From DALYJJ01 sp033763935 (GTDB lineage Bacteria > Acidobacteriota > Terriglobia > Bryobacterales > Bryobacteraceae): a DNA stretch of 64,000 nt. Where the stretch lies: assembly GCA_033763935.1 (NCBI GenBank), contig JANRJO010000017.1, forward strand, positions 1 to 64,000, written 5' to 3'. Both the position numbers and the translations under genes were made by a program. The first letter of the stretch is position 1. The number at the start of each line of letters is the position of its first letter. The notes beneath the pieces are model-generated. The model saw only the letters and a program-made list of their open reading frames with translations. It did not search any database and was not told the origin of the DNA. This document shows, one piece after another, positions 8,662 to 17,461 of the stretch.

Positions 8662-9540
8662 CTATCTCCCTTTCAACTGCTGATCCAGAAACGCCAGCAC
8701 CATCGCCCGCACCATCGGACTCTGGAACTCCGGACCGCCGTGCCCCGCCCCCGCAATCTTGTAGAACGTTGCCGGCGCCCCAGCCTTCCGCAGCGCCTCA
8801 AACAGCAGCACGCTCTGCCCCACCGGCACCAGCGGATCGCGCTCCCCGTGCAGAATCAGGAACGGCGCATCGCCCGCCGACACGTACGTGATCGGATTCG
8901 CCCGCTGCACCGCCTCCCGGTTCTCCTGAATCGGCCCACCAACCAGCTCCGACTCCGGCGAGTTCGCCACATCGTGTTTCATCCCGCCCGGCAGCGCCTG
9001 CGCGTCCATCTGCAAGAAATCCGTCGGTCCATAGAAGTCCACCACCGCCTGCACCGCACTCGACTCGCCCGCGTTCCCCAAATCCCCTTCCAACTCCGCC
9101 ACCCCCGCCGACGTCCCCAGCATTGCCGCCAGATGCCCGCCCGCCGACGCGCCCCACGCCGCAATCCGCCGCGTGTCCAGCCCGTACCGTTTCCCGTTCG
9201 CCCGCAGCCACCGCACCGCCGCTTTGCAATCGTGCGTCTGCGCCGGGAACTTCGCCACCTGGCTCAGCCGGTAGTTGAACGCCACCACCGCATACCCATG
9301 GTCCACCAGCCACGTCGCCCCCGCCGTCTGCCGGTCGTCCTTACTCCCCGCGCGAAACGCGCCCCCATACACCCACACCACCACCGGCAACTCACCTTGC
9401 GGCTTCGCCGGCCGGTAGATGTCCAACAGCATGTCCCGCCCCGACGCCTTCGCGTAGACCAGGTTGCGCTCCACCCGCACGCCATTCGGTATCTGCGCCG
9501 CTGCCATCAGCGCCATAGCGACAATTGACGAGCCAATCAT
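8662..9540 (-). CDS. Secreted alpha/beta hydrolase (BD-FAE/esterase type)
   Basis: 292 residues with a short signal segment (IVAMALMAAAQ). The esterase signatures are all present: oxyanion-hole element VYGGAF, nucleophile elbow G-A-S-A-G-G, acid D in HGERDPLVP and histidine in GAGHGG. This clade hydrolyses small esters on carbohydrates or feruloyl groups; a link to the neighbouring xylanase is plausible but inferred. It is transcribed towards the fragment scar at 8.5 kb and divergently from the monooxygenase. Confidence 0.85.
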   Translation of the reverse strand: MIGSSIVAMALMAAAQIPNGVRVERNLVYAKASGRDMLLDIYRPAKPQGELPVVVWVYGGAFRAGSKDDRQTAGATWLVDHGYAVVAFNYRLSQVAKFPAQTHDCKAAVRWLRANGKRYGLDTRRIAAWGASAGGHLAAMLGTSAGVAELEGDLGNAGESSAVQAVVDFYGPTDFLQMDAQALPGGMKHDVANSPESELVGGPIQENREAVQRANPITYVSAGDAPFLILHGERDPLVPVGQSVLLFEALRKAGAPATFYKIAGAGHGGPEFQSPMVRAMVLAFLDQQLKGR

Positions 9541-9628
9541 AGGAACCCGCCCCGATCTTACGCTCCTGTCCCCTGCCGTGCCAACCCGCTGCCTGCTTCC
9601 TCACCCCCCGCTGCCGCATCTCTTAACC

Positions 9629-10663
9629 GTGGCCCCCGCAAAATTCTCCATCCTCGACCTCGCCCCCGTCCCCACCGGCTCTACCATCCGCAACGCGCTC
9701 GAGAATACGCTCCATCTCGCACAGCACGCCGAACGCATCGGTTTCCATCGCTTTTGGCTAGCCGAACATCACAACATGCCCGGCATCGCCAGCGCCGCCA
9801 CCTCCGTCCTCATCGGCTACGTTGCCGCCGGTACCTCCACCATCCGAGTCGGCTCCGGCGGCGTCATGCTTCCCAACCACGCCGCTCTCGTCATCGCCGA
9901 ACAGTTCGGAACGCTCGAAACCCTCTACCCCGGCAGAATCGACCTCGGTGTCGGCCGCGCCCCCGGCTCCGACGGCCGCACCGCCCATGCCCTCCGCTAC
10001 CGCGCGGAGGCGGATGACTTCCCCCGCCAGGTCGAAGAACTGCTCGCCTATCTCGCCCCACCCGCCGAAGGGCAAAGGGTCCTCGCCTACCCCGGCGCCG
10101 GAACCAACGTCCCCGTCTGGCTCCTCGGCTCCACCACCTACAGCGCCGAGTTCGCCGCTCACTTGGGCCTCCCCTTCGCCTTCGCCAGTCACTTCGCTCC
10201 GGCACTGCTCGACGAAGCCCTCGCCCTCTACCGCGCTAACTTCCGGCCGTCCCCGTACCTCTCCGCGCCATACGCCGTGGCGGGCGTCCCCCTGGTTGCC
10301 GCCGAAACCGACGCCGAAGCCGAGCGCCTCGCCACGTCTATGTTCCAACGCCACCTCAGCCTCATCCGCGGTAAGCCCCTGTTCATCCCCCCGCCCCTGT
10401 CGAATCCTGGCGAAATGGACCGCCTCTGGACCGAACCCGAGAAATTCCTCGTCACGTCCCGCCTCAATGTCGCCATCATCGGCGGCCCCCGCCTCGTTCA
10501 GCAGAAACTCGACGACTTCCTCCGCCGCACCAGTGTCGACGAAGTCATCTTCACCTCAGACCTCTACGACCACGCCCACCGGCTCCGCTCCTTCGAGATC
10601 GCCGCCGCGGCGATGCGAAATAGGGAGGAGGTAGTAAACGCTGACTGTGCCAACCTCGCATAG
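9629..10663 (+). CDS. Luciferase-like flavin monooxygenase (LLM class)
   Basis: 344 residues from GTG at 9629, chosen because family members begin at this point with (M)-x-x-x-x-SILDLAPV; the frame runs upstream for 55 codons without family similarity. Diagnostic stretches are HRFWLAEHHNMPGIASAAT, RVGSGGVMLPNH and GRIDLGVGRAPGSD. Members are F420- or FMN-dependent TIM-barrel oxidoreductases (MsnO8-like branch); the substrate is unknown. The divergent spacer to the esterase is 88 bases. Confidence 0.85.
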   Translation: MAPAKFSILDLAPVPTGSTIRNALENTLHLAQHAERIGFHRFWLAEHHNMPGIASAATSVLIGYVAAGTSTIRVGSGGVMLPNHAALVIAEQFGTLETLYPGRIDLGVGRAPGSDGRTAHALRYRAEADDFPRQVEELLAYLAPPAEGQRVLAYPGAGTNVPVWLLGSTTYSAEFAAHLGLPFAFASHFAPALLDEALALYRANFRPSPYLSAPYAVAGVPLVAAETDAEAERLATSMFQRHLSLIRGKPLFIPPPLSNPGEMDRLWTEPEKFLVTSRLNVAIIGGPRLVQQKLDDFLRRTSVDEVIFTSDLYDHAHRLRSFEIAAAAMRNREEVVNADCANLA

Positions 10664-10679
10664 ACGACCGGAGCCCATG

Positions 10680-11621
10680 TTACTCTCCGCTTAACGTCAG
10701 TGACCATTCACTGAATGAAAGTGCGGAGTCCGCACTCAATTGCTCCACGAGGTATGTTGCGTATCGCTCCCGCGCCGCAGTGACGACAGCGAAGTACATT
10801 AGTTCCTCGTTAGTCAACTGCTCAACGGTCTTCGCTCCAACGACGTAGTCTGTCGATGCTCCCGGCGATATCTCCCTGAGGTGGCCAGCCCAGCCCTCCA
10901 GCTCGGGACTGTCCGCTATGAGCTTTCTGGCCTTCAACTCCGAAACGAGCCGTGCGGCGTACTCAAGCGCAGTATCGCGATCCATTCGTACGTCCCACGA
11001 GTTCATCATCGGACGGTGCGGTTCTTCGCTGCCGTACAGACGCGAAATGTCATTTGCAAGTTTAAAGTCGATGGCCGGGAAATGTGCGAGCGGCATGAGC
11101 TCTGCATCAACACCGAGCACCCACCGAAGCAGTCGAAGTTGCTCACACCAAACCACAACTTCGTTTTGCTGTTCCTCAGTCCAAGAACCTTCCGATGCGC
11201 CCATTAGTTCCGTTTCGGTACGTTCAAGTCTGCCCCACAACCGCCGCTGGCGGAGCAACCCATTCTGAACCTGCCGCATGATGCCTTCGGGGTAGTCTAT
11301 CGAATTGACACCGCGTTGCATGCAGATCTCAGCAGCAGCCCGCGAGATTAATGATGCGAGTATTACGGCCCGGCCCACCAGATATTCCCGAATGGCTCCC
11401 TTGTCGTCAGCGGTGCTCGCGACCGCGAATGTCTGGCCCCCTGTTGTCAAAGAGAACGTGAGTGCCTCGTGGGCTTGAGCGTTACGACGACGCAGAAGAA
11501 AGTAAGCAAGTAGTCCCGTCAGGAAAATAAACCCGTAGAAGCCGTAATGCCAAACAGGGCCTTCAGGTGATCTGAAGGGAACCACAATCCCGAACACCGC
11601 AACATAAGCGACAACGTACAA
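10680..11621 (-). CDS. Membrane-anchored protein with possible DUF4272-like domain
   Basis: 313 residues from the first usable start (TTG at 11621). Two hydrophobic helices (YVVAYVAVFGIVVPF and FYGFIFLTGLLAYFLL) are followed by a basic stretch and a soluble domain. The pattern W-C-E-Q-L-R-L-L-R-W-V-L-G faintly recalls DUF4272 proteins, but this is a weak call. The frame continues upstream for about 45 more protein-like codons (WYVFVWTKLGRLDTTF) to a TGA near 11763 without any ATG or GTG, so the N-terminus may be lost or use a rare start. Base composition is clearly richer in AT than the neighbours, suggesting transfer. Confidence 0.5.
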   Translation of the reverse strand: MYVVAYVAVFGIVVPFRSPEGPVWHYGFYGFIFLTGLLAYFLLRRRNAQAHEALTFSLTTGGQTFAVASTADDKGAIREYLVGRAVILASLISRAAAEICMQRGVNSIDYPEGIMRQVQNGLLRQRRLWGRLERTETELMGASEGSWTEEQQNEVVVWCEQLRLLRWVLGVDAELMPLAHFPAIDFKLANDISRLYGSEEPHRPMMNSWDVRMDRDTALEYAARLVSELKARKLIADSPELEGWAGHLREISPGASTDYVVGAKTVEQLTNEELMYFAVVTAARERYATYLVEQLSADSALSFSEWSLTLSGE

Positions 11622-11881
11622 ACCGAAGAAGCTGACCTTCAGTACGAACCGGCGTGAGCGCGCATCTACAGCAAACCGCCGCAGCGCATAGACGTACGAC
11701 CTCCGGAAGGTAGTGTCAAGACGCCCTAACTTCGTCCAAACGAAAACATACCATCGACCCCTTCAGGACGCGCTTCGCACGCCCTCCGAAGCCTTCCCAG
11801 CCACCTGTCGGCGCCCCTCTACGACAGCGGGGACTTGAGTCACCGTTGGGTTGCGACAGTCCGCAACACTGAAGCCCCCAC
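11622..11881. other. Spacer with protein-like extension and an inverted repeat
   Basis: The right part (11764-11881) holds no gene. It contains the inverted repeat GTTGCG-6-CGCAAC (11850-11867) and a single ACTGAAG half-site (11868-11874) matching the palindrome at the SRPBCC start. The left part continues the frame of the minus-strand membrane protein without a start codon. Confidence 0.45.
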
Positions 11882-11929
11882 TTGACTATCCCGCCACCAT
11901 CCTACATACTGAAGCCATGACTTCAGTAT
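11882..11929 (+). promoter_or_regulatory. SRPBCC-ArsR promoter and start-codon palindrome
   Basis: TTGACT (11882-11887), 17 bp and CATACT (11905-11910) form a promoter whose expected start of transcription falls on the A of the ATG at 11917. The perfect inverted repeat ATACTGAAG-6-CTTCAGTAT (11906-11914 and 11921-11929) spans the -10 box and the start codon. This is the likely operator of the ArsR protein encoded second in the operon, and the transcript is likely leaderless. Confidence 0.7.
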
Positions 11930-12390
11930 CACCCGAAACCATCCACGATACCTTCACCATCGAACGCCGCTTCCCGCAATCCCCCAACACCGTCTTCGCC
12001 GCCTTCTCCCACCCCGCCACCAAGCGCCGCTGGTTCGCCGACGGCCATTCCCAAATCGTTGACGAATACTCCCTCGACTTCCGCGTCGGCGGCCGCGAAG
12101 TCGCCCGCTATCGCATGTCCGACGCCACCCCCTTCCCCGGCCTCCCCCTCGTCAGCGACGGCGTCACGCTCGACATCGTGCCCGGCCGCCGCATCATCTC
12201 AGCCGCCACCATGACGCTCGGTGACCGTCCCATCTCCGCCGCCCTCGCCACCTTCGAGTTCCTTCCCGACGGCAGCGGCACGAAGCTCCTCTTCACCCAT
12301 CAGGCCGCTTTCTTCGAAGGCTCCGACGGGCCCGCCATGCGCAAGCAGGGTTGGACCGCTATCCTCGACCAACTCGCCCAAGCCCTATGA
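11917..12390 (+). CDS. SRPBCC/AHSA1-domain protein
   Basis: 157 residues. The START-like fold is shown by the N-terminal FTIERRFPQSPNTVFAAFSHP, then KRRWFADG and the C-terminal GWTAILDQLAQAL helix, as in activator-of-Hsp90-homology and polyketide-cyclase-like proteins, which bind a hydrophobic ligand in a cavity. Its stop overlaps the ArsR start (ATGA), so the two are translationally coupled. SRPBCC-ArsR pairs are widespread; here the order is inverted, with the regulator second. Ligand unknown. Confidence 0.85.
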   Translation: MTSVSPETIHDTFTIERRFPQSPNTVFAAFSHPATKRRWFADGHSQIVDEYSLDFRVGGREVARYRMSDATPFPGLPLVSDGVTLDIVPGRRIISAATMTLGDRPISAALATFEFLPDGSGTKLLFTHQAAFFEGSDGPAMRKQGWTAILDQLAQAL

Positions 12391-12680
12391 TCGGCCGCGT
12401 CTTTCACGCTCTCGGCGACCCCACTCGCCGGGCCATCGTGGAGCACCTCACCGCCGGGCCGCAGTCCGTCTCCGCTCTCGCGGCCCCGCTCGGCATCACA
12501 CTCACCGCCGTCGCTCAGCATCTGCAGGTGCTCGCCGATGCCGGTCTCGTCAAAACCGAAAAGGCCGGCCGCGTCAGAACGTGTCGTCTGATCCCGGCCG
12601 GCCTGCAAGCGCTCGAGCGCTGGATCTGGGAGCGCCGCCTCGACCGTCTGCACGACGTCCTCGACGGCAAGCCCGACTAA
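12387..12680 (+). CDS. ArsR-family transcriptional regulator
   Basis: 97 residues, a minimal winged helix: FHALGDPTRRAIVEHL, then SVSALAAPLGITLTAVAQHLQVLADAGLV and the wing KAGRVRTCRL. No metal-binding cysteine pair is visible, so it is of the non-metal subgroup that accompanies SRPBCC proteins. It overlaps the SRPBCC stop by four bases and most likely represses the operon through the palindrome at 11906-11929. Confidence 0.9.
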   Translation: MIGRVFHALGDPTRRAIVEHLTAGPQSVSALAAPLGITLTAVAQHLQVLADAGLVKTEKAGRVRTCRLIPAGLQALERWIWERRLDRLHDVLDGKPD

Positions 12681-12889
12681 GCCGTCGCGAACTGCTCCGC
12701 CGCCCAGTGTGGAACCCCAAAACCTCCGGTCACATCAAAACAAAAAAAATTTTCGCGCCCTTATTCCTTAACTATCAACAATTTCCATTTTCATTGCTCC
12801 CGAGTTCCGAAAGAGCCGCTGCTATGCTTGCGGCGGGCAGGTCCCCTCCGGGACCCGCCTCCCCCAATTCGAAACCAGGAGCAAAAACC
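12681..12889. other. AT-rich spacer with a hairpin
   Basis: The left part is AT-rich (A8 near 12742 and the following T/A tracts) with no gene. GGCAGGTCCC-CTCC-GGGACCCGCC (12836-12859) folds into a 10-bp hairpin with one mismatch, ending 17 bases before the AGGAG ribosome-binding site of the next gene. It has no U-tract, so it is more likely a 5'-UTR structure than a terminator. Confidence 0.45.
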
Positions 12890-13447
12890 ATGCCCGTAAA
12901 CGACGACAACGCCCGCCGCCTCGCCGCGCCTCGAAAAAAATCGCGCGAAGCGAACCCGAGAACGGGGGGCCGCCGTATCCAACTGCAGCCCGAATTCGGT
13001 CTCTTCTTAACTGAGGATATGCCCGCCGCGACCCCTCCCACTGTCACCGTCTATTTCTGTGACGAGGATACCTTCCGCCGAACCCTGGAGGGCTATAAGC
13101 AGTCGTTCCAGCCCGTCGGCCCCGGGGAAGAGGCGCTCGTTGCCGCCGCCGCCCGCTCTCACTGCCTCATGGACAACTTCGACCCTCTCGTCGACCAGTT
13201 GCTCGACAGCGCCGGCGAGCTCCTCGACGCCGGCCGCCTCGATGACGACTTCTACGAGACCATCCGAACCCTCGACCGCATCAACCGCATGAGGGACTCC
13301 TGGGCCAAGGCGCTCCACACCGCGCTGAAGCGCCTTCACGAGCACCGCGACCGCCGCCGCGCCAAAGCGCAGCCGATGGCGAAACGCTCCTCCCGCCAGC
13401 CGAAGCCGAAGCCAAACCCGCTCGCCCGGCGCCCCCTCGTACAGTAG
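12890..13447 (+). CDS. Conserved hypothetical protein
   Basis: 185 residues. The ATG at 12890 follows AGGAG by 8 bases, which fixes the start although the frame is open far upstream. The N- and C-termini are basic and low-complexity (C-terminal RRRAKAQPMAKRSSRQ), while the middle (FQPVGPGEEALVAAAARSH, then a helical region) vaguely resembles the short acidobacterial and planctomycete proteins of the type QSFQP..P.EE.LV. No catalytic motif is recognisable. It stands alone between the ArsR gene and the exported-enzyme operon. I cannot assign a function. Confidence 0.55.
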   Translation: MPVNDDNARRLAAPRKKSREANPRTGGRRIQLQPEFGLFLTEDMPAATPPTVTVYFCDEDTFRRTLEGYKQSFQPVGPGEEALVAAAARSHCLMDNFDPLVDQLLDSAGELLDAGRLDDDFYETIRTLDRINRMRDSWAKALHTALKRLHEHRDRRRAKAQPMAKRSSRQPKPKPNPLARRPLVQ

Positions 13448-13475
13448 ACTGCTACTAAAAGGGGGCTCCAACACC

Positions 13476-14789
13476 ATGGACCGCAGAGGCTTCGTCACCG
13501 CTGCCATCGCCGCCGCATCCGCGGCACCGGCCGCCGCCGCCACGGACAGCAAACCCGCCCTCCTCGGCGGCGCGCCCGTCCGCAAAGCCCCGTGGCCCGG
13601 CTGGCCGGTCTTCGACGCCACCGAAGAGTCCGGCCTCACCGCCGTCCTCAAAAGCGGCAAATGGAATCGCGGCGCCGGCAAAACCGTCGCCCGGTTTGAA
13701 GAAGCCTACGCCCGGCACATGGGCGCCAAGGGCTGCCTCGCCGCCGCCAACGGCACCGCCGCCCTCCTGACCACTCTCAACGCCCTGAACATCGGCCCGG
13801 GGGACGAAGTCATCGTCCCCCCCTATACTTTCGTCGCCACCATCAACGTCATCCTCCAGCAATACGCCCTCCCCGTCTTCGTCGATACCGATCCCGCCAC
13901 CTTCCAAATCGACGCCGCCAAAATCGAGGCCGCCCTCACCCCCCGCACCGCACTCATCATGCCCGTCCATCTCGGAGGCAACGTCGCCGACATGGACGCC
14001 ATCCTCGCCCTCTCCGCCAAACGCAACATCCCCGTCCTCGAAGACGCCTGCCAGGCCCACCTCGCCGAGTGGAAGGGCCGCAAGGTCGGCGCCCTCGCCA
14101 AGGCCGGCTGCTTCAGCTTCCAGGCCTCCAAGAACCTCAACTCGGGCGAAGGCGGAGCCATCCTGTCGAACGATACCGCCCTCCTCGACGCCTGCTACGC
14201 CTTCCATAACAACTCCCGCCGCCGCAACACCGCCGGCTATGACTTCAGCTACGTTAACCGAGGACTCAATCTCCGCCTCACCGAATTCCAGGCCTCCCTT
14301 CTGCTCTCCCAGATGACCCGCCTGGAAAATCAGTCCGCCCATCGCGAGAAGAACGCCGCATACCTCACCTCCATCCTCAAAGAAATTCCCGGCATCGCCC
14401 CCGCCGCCCAGTACCCGGGCTGCACCCGCAACGCCTATCACCTGTACATGTTCCGCTACGACTCGCGCAAGTTCGCCGGCCTGCCCCGCGACAAGTTCCT
14501 GAAAGCCATGGAAGCCGAAGGCATCCCCGTCTCCGGCGGCTATTCTCCACTGAATAAGGAGCCGTTCCTGAAAAACACCCTCGAGTCCAAAGGCTACAAA
14601 CGCATCTACGGCGAGAAAGAAATCAAGTCATGGAGCGAACGGAACCAGTGCCCCGCCAATGACCGCCTCTGCACCGAAGCCCTCTGGCTCTACCAGGGCA
14701 TGCTGCTCGGCCCCCGCTCCGACATGGACGACGTCGCCGCCGCCATTCAAAAGATTCGCCGCCAGGCCGCGGCGCTGGTCAAAGCGTAA
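13476..14789 (+). CDS. Exported DegT/DnrJ/EryC1/StrS aminotransferase
   Basis: 437 residues. A Tat-like leader (MDRRGFVTAAIAAASAAPAAAA) precedes a full fold-type I aminotransferase: NGTAAL cofactor-phosphate site near residue 92, D190 in LEDACQAH for the pyridine nitrogen, and PLP lysine K219 in FQASKNLNSGEGG. The family aminates keto-sugars, or dehydrates them if the lysine is missing, which it is not here. Export folded with cofactor by Tat fits the twin arginine. It is the first gene of a four-gene operon whose other products all have export signals, so a periplasmic sugar modification is inferred. Confidence 0.88.
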   Translation: MDRRGFVTAAIAAASAAPAAAATDSKPALLGGAPVRKAPWPGWPVFDATEESGLTAVLKSGKWNRGAGKTVARFEEAYARHMGAKGCLAAANGTAALLTTLNALNIGPGDEVIVPPYTFVATINVILQQYALPVFVDTDPATFQIDAAKIEAALTPRTALIMPVHLGGNVADMDAILALSAKRNIPVLEDACQAHLAEWKGRKVGALAKAGCFSFQASKNLNSGEGGAILSNDTALLDACYAFHNNSRRRNTAGYDFSYVNRGLNLRLTEFQASLLLSQMTRLENQSAHREKNAAYLTSILKEIPGIAPAAQYPGCTRNAYHLYMFRYDSRKFAGLPRDKFLKAMEAEGIPVSGGYSPLNKEPFLKNTLESKGYKRIYGEKEIKSWSERNQCPANDRLCTEALWLYQGMLLGPRSDMDDVAAAIQKIRRQAAALVKA

Positions 14790-16106
14790 ATGCGGTTGGC
14801 CGTTGCCTTACTAGCCGCCTCGGTCGCCGCCCGCGCCGACGACCTCACTCTCGTCACCCTCGACCCCGCCCACTCCCACGCCGCCCAACTCTACGCTGCC
14901 CCTCTGAAAGGCTTCGCACCCGATACCTGGATCTACGCCCCCGTCGGCCGCGACCTCGCCAACTTCTGGATCTTCGTCTCTTCCTTCATTCAGCGCAGCC
15001 CCGCCCCCGCCCACTGGCGCTTCACCGGCTACACCGGCGCCGATTTCCTCGAGCGCCTGCTCGCCGACAAACGCGGCAACGTTCTCTCCATCTCCGGCCG
15101 CAACGCCCGCAAACTGGAATACCTCGAAGCCGGCATCCGCGCCGGCATGCACGTCCTCGCCGACAAGCCCTGGATCATCGAAGCCGAACAGCTCCCCCGC
15201 CTGATCGCCGCCCTCGACGAGGCCGAACGCCGCCGCGTCGTTGTCTACGACTGCATGACCCAGCGCTTCGACCTCGCCTATCAACTCCAGCGCGAACTCG
15301 TCAATGACCGTGACCTCTTCGGTGTCCCCCAGCAAGGCAGCGCAAGCAAACCCGCCGTTCGCATGGTCAGCTCCCACTTCCTCCTCAAGAGCGGCTTCCG
15401 CCCCGCCTGGTACTTTGACATCAAGCAGCAGGGAGAGGCCCTCGCCGACGTCGGCACCCACGTGGTCGACCTCGCCCACTGGACTCTCTTCCCCGATCAG
15501 GCCCTCGACTACCGCAAAGACATTCAACTCCTCAAAGCCCGTCGCTGGCCCACCATCCTCACCGAGGAGCAGTACCGCAAGGTCACCGACGAGCCCCGCT
15601 TTCCCGCCTACTTGAAGGACAAGGTGATCGGCGGCAAACTGCACTACTACACCAACAACTCCCTCCTCTACACGGCCCGCGGCATCCACATCGCTCTCGA
15701 CGTCATGTGGGAGTACCAATCCCCCATCGGCGATCGCGACTCCATGCTCGCCGTCTACACCGGCACCAAATCGGAAATCGCCGTCCGAGCCGGCAAAGAG
15801 CAGAGTTACATCCCTGAAGTCGACGTCACCCCCGTCAGCGCCCGCCCCGCCCTGGAGAGACGCCTCAAAGCCCTCGCCGCTCGCTGGCCCGGCCTCACCG
15901 TTCGCGAAGCGGATAACCGCCTCCACATCGTCATACCCGAGACCCTTCGCGTCACCACCGACCACTTCCTGCTCCTCGCCGAACGCTTCGCCGGCTTCAT
16001 CCGCAAGACCGAGCCCCTGCCCGCCTGGGAGAAACCCGCCATGGCCGCCAAATACTACGTCACCACCCACGGCGTGAAACTCGCGCGCGAACAGGACAAG
16101 CCATGA
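14790..16106 (+). CDS. Secreted Gfo/Idh/MocA-like oxidoreductase
   Basis: 438 residues; the ATG directly abuts the previous TAA. A signal peptide (MRLAVALLAASVAARA) leads into a divergent Rossmann domain where the usual G-x-G-x-x-G is replaced by LDPAHSHAA, then DKPW (125-128, the E/D-K-P nucleotide and catalytic motif) and GEALADVGTHVVDLAHW, the C-terminal substrate element. Relatives are NAD(P)-dependent sugar dehydrogenases, some with tightly bound cofactor, which a periplasmic enzyme would need. Function in this operon is inferred only. Confidence 0.82.
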   Translation: MRLAVALLAASVAARADDLTLVTLDPAHSHAAQLYAAPLKGFAPDTWIYAPVGRDLANFWIFVSSFIQRSPAPAHWRFTGYTGADFLERLLADKRGNVLSISGRNARKLEYLEAGIRAGMHVLADKPWIIEAEQLPRLIAALDEAERRRVVVYDCMTQRFDLAYQLQRELVNDRDLFGVPQQGSASKPAVRMVSSHFLLKSGFRPAWYFDIKQQGEALADVGTHVVDLAHWTLFPDQALDYRKDIQLLKARRWPTILTEEQYRKVTDEPRFPAYLKDKVIGGKLHYYTNNSLLYTARGIHIALDVMWEYQSPIGDRDSMLAVYTGTKSEIAVRAGKEQSYIPEVDVTPVSARPALERRLKALAARWPGLTVREADNRLHIVIPETLRVTTDHFLLLAERFAGFIRKTEPLPAWEKPAMAAKYYVTTHGVKLAREQDKP

Positions 16107-17461
16107 CCCGCCCAGCAATGGCGCCCGTCATCCCCGCCCTGAGCCTCATCCTCATGACAGCCTGCACCCAGCAACCGTCCGCGCCCCGCCACATCACAGC
16201 CACGAGCTACAACTCCGGCTTCCCCCAGGCGCACGACAGCTATAACGCCATGGGCGCCGCCGCCGACGGCCCCATCTACTACGTCCTCTCCTCCGAGCAG
16301 CCGGACATCGCCGGCCGGATGTATCGCTTCGATCCTGCCACCCAAAAGATAGAACCCCTCGCCGACCTCACCGAAGTCGCCGGCGAAAAAGACAAGAAGG
16401 CCATCGCTCAAGGGAAAAGCCACGTCAATTTCGTCGAAGACGCACCCGCCAAGACCCTCTACTTCGCCACCCACATCGGTTACTACTCCATCATCGACGG
16501 CATGGAGAAAATGGGCGTTCCGCCCGCGGGCATGCAGCCCTACCCCGGCGGCCACCTCCTCGCCTTCAATACCGAAACCAGGCAGTTCACTGACTTCGGC
16601 GTCGCCCCCGAGAGGGAAGGCATCCTCACCATGAACATGGACGTCCAGCGGAAGCGCATCTACGGCCTCACCTGGCCCACCGGCTACTTCTTCCGCTACG
16701 ACATTCCTCGCCAGGAATGGAAGAACCTGGGCCCCGTCGCCGGCGGCGGCGAAAACGGCGCCGGTACGAACTACCAGACCATCTGCCGCTCCATCGCCAT
16801 TGACCCCCGCGACGGCGCCGCCTACTTCACGGACTCCACCGGCGCCATCCACCGCTATCGCTACACCACCGACGCCCTCGAACTCGTCCAGCGCGACAAC
16901 CTCCGCAAAGACTACTTCGGCCAGTACGACCCCCACTCCGCCGGCCATATGGGCTACAACTGGCGCCAGACCTTCTGGCATCCCTCCACCGAAGCCATCT
17001 ACGGCGTCCACGGTAACTCCGGCTACCTGTTCAAATTCGACCCCAAAGCCGAAACCGTAGACGTCCTCACCCGCCTCACCTCCCACCCCTCCCAGCGCGC
17101 CGGTATGTTCGACCAGTTCAGCTACGGCTACCTCGGCTTCGCCCTCGGTCCCGACGGCCGCACCATCCACTACCTCACCGGCGGCCCCATCTACGAGAAC
17201 GGCCGCCGGGTCAAAGGCAAGGACAGCACCGCCAAAGGCGAATCCAAGGGCCGCGAGAACCTCCACCTGGTTACCTACGACCTCGCCCGCGCCGAGTACC
17301 GCGACCACGGCCCCATCTTCTACGAGAACGGCGACCGCCCCGAGTACGTCAACTCCATCGCCGTCGGCAAAGACGGCGTCGTCTACACCCTCGCCCGTAT
17401 CGCCGAAAACGGCAAACTCCGCGCCGACCTCGTCGCCATCCCCGCCCCGAGGCTCCGATGA
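16103..17461 (+). CDS. Lipoprotein with beta-propeller-like repeats
   Basis: 452 residues; the start overlaps the previous stop as ATGA. The N-terminus ends in a lipobox L-M-T-A-C21, so it should be lipid-anchored in the envelope. The rest alternates short strands with recurrent units such as GRMYRFDPATQKIEPL, GGHLLAFNTETRQFTDFG, GYFFRYDI and GYLFKFDPKAETVDVL, typical of six- or seven-blade propellers of the SMP-30/YVTN kind. It may bind or hydrolyse the compound processed by the neighbours; no catalytic residues are assignable. Confidence 0.75.
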   Translation: MTRPAMAPVIPALSLILMTACTQQPSAPRHITATSYNSGFPQAHDSYNAMGAAADGPIYYVLSSEQPDIAGRMYRFDPATQKIEPLADLTEVAGEKDKKAIAQGKSHVNFVEDAPAKTLYFATHIGYYSIIDGMEKMGVPPAGMQPYPGGHLLAFNTETRQFTDFGVAPEREGILTMNMDVQRKRIYGLTWPTGYFFRYDIPRQEWKNLGPVAGGGENGAGTNYQTICRSIAIDPRDGAAYFTDSTGAIHRYRYTTDALELVQRDNLRKDYFGQYDPHSAGHMGYNWRQTFWHPSTEAIYGVHGNSGYLFKFDPKAETVDVLTRLTSHPSQRAGMFDQFSYGYLGFALGPDGRTIHYLTGGPIYENGRRVKGKDSTAKGESKGRENLHLVTYDLARAEYRDHGPIFYENGDRPEYVNSIAVGKDGVVYTLARIAENGKLRADLVAIPAPRLR

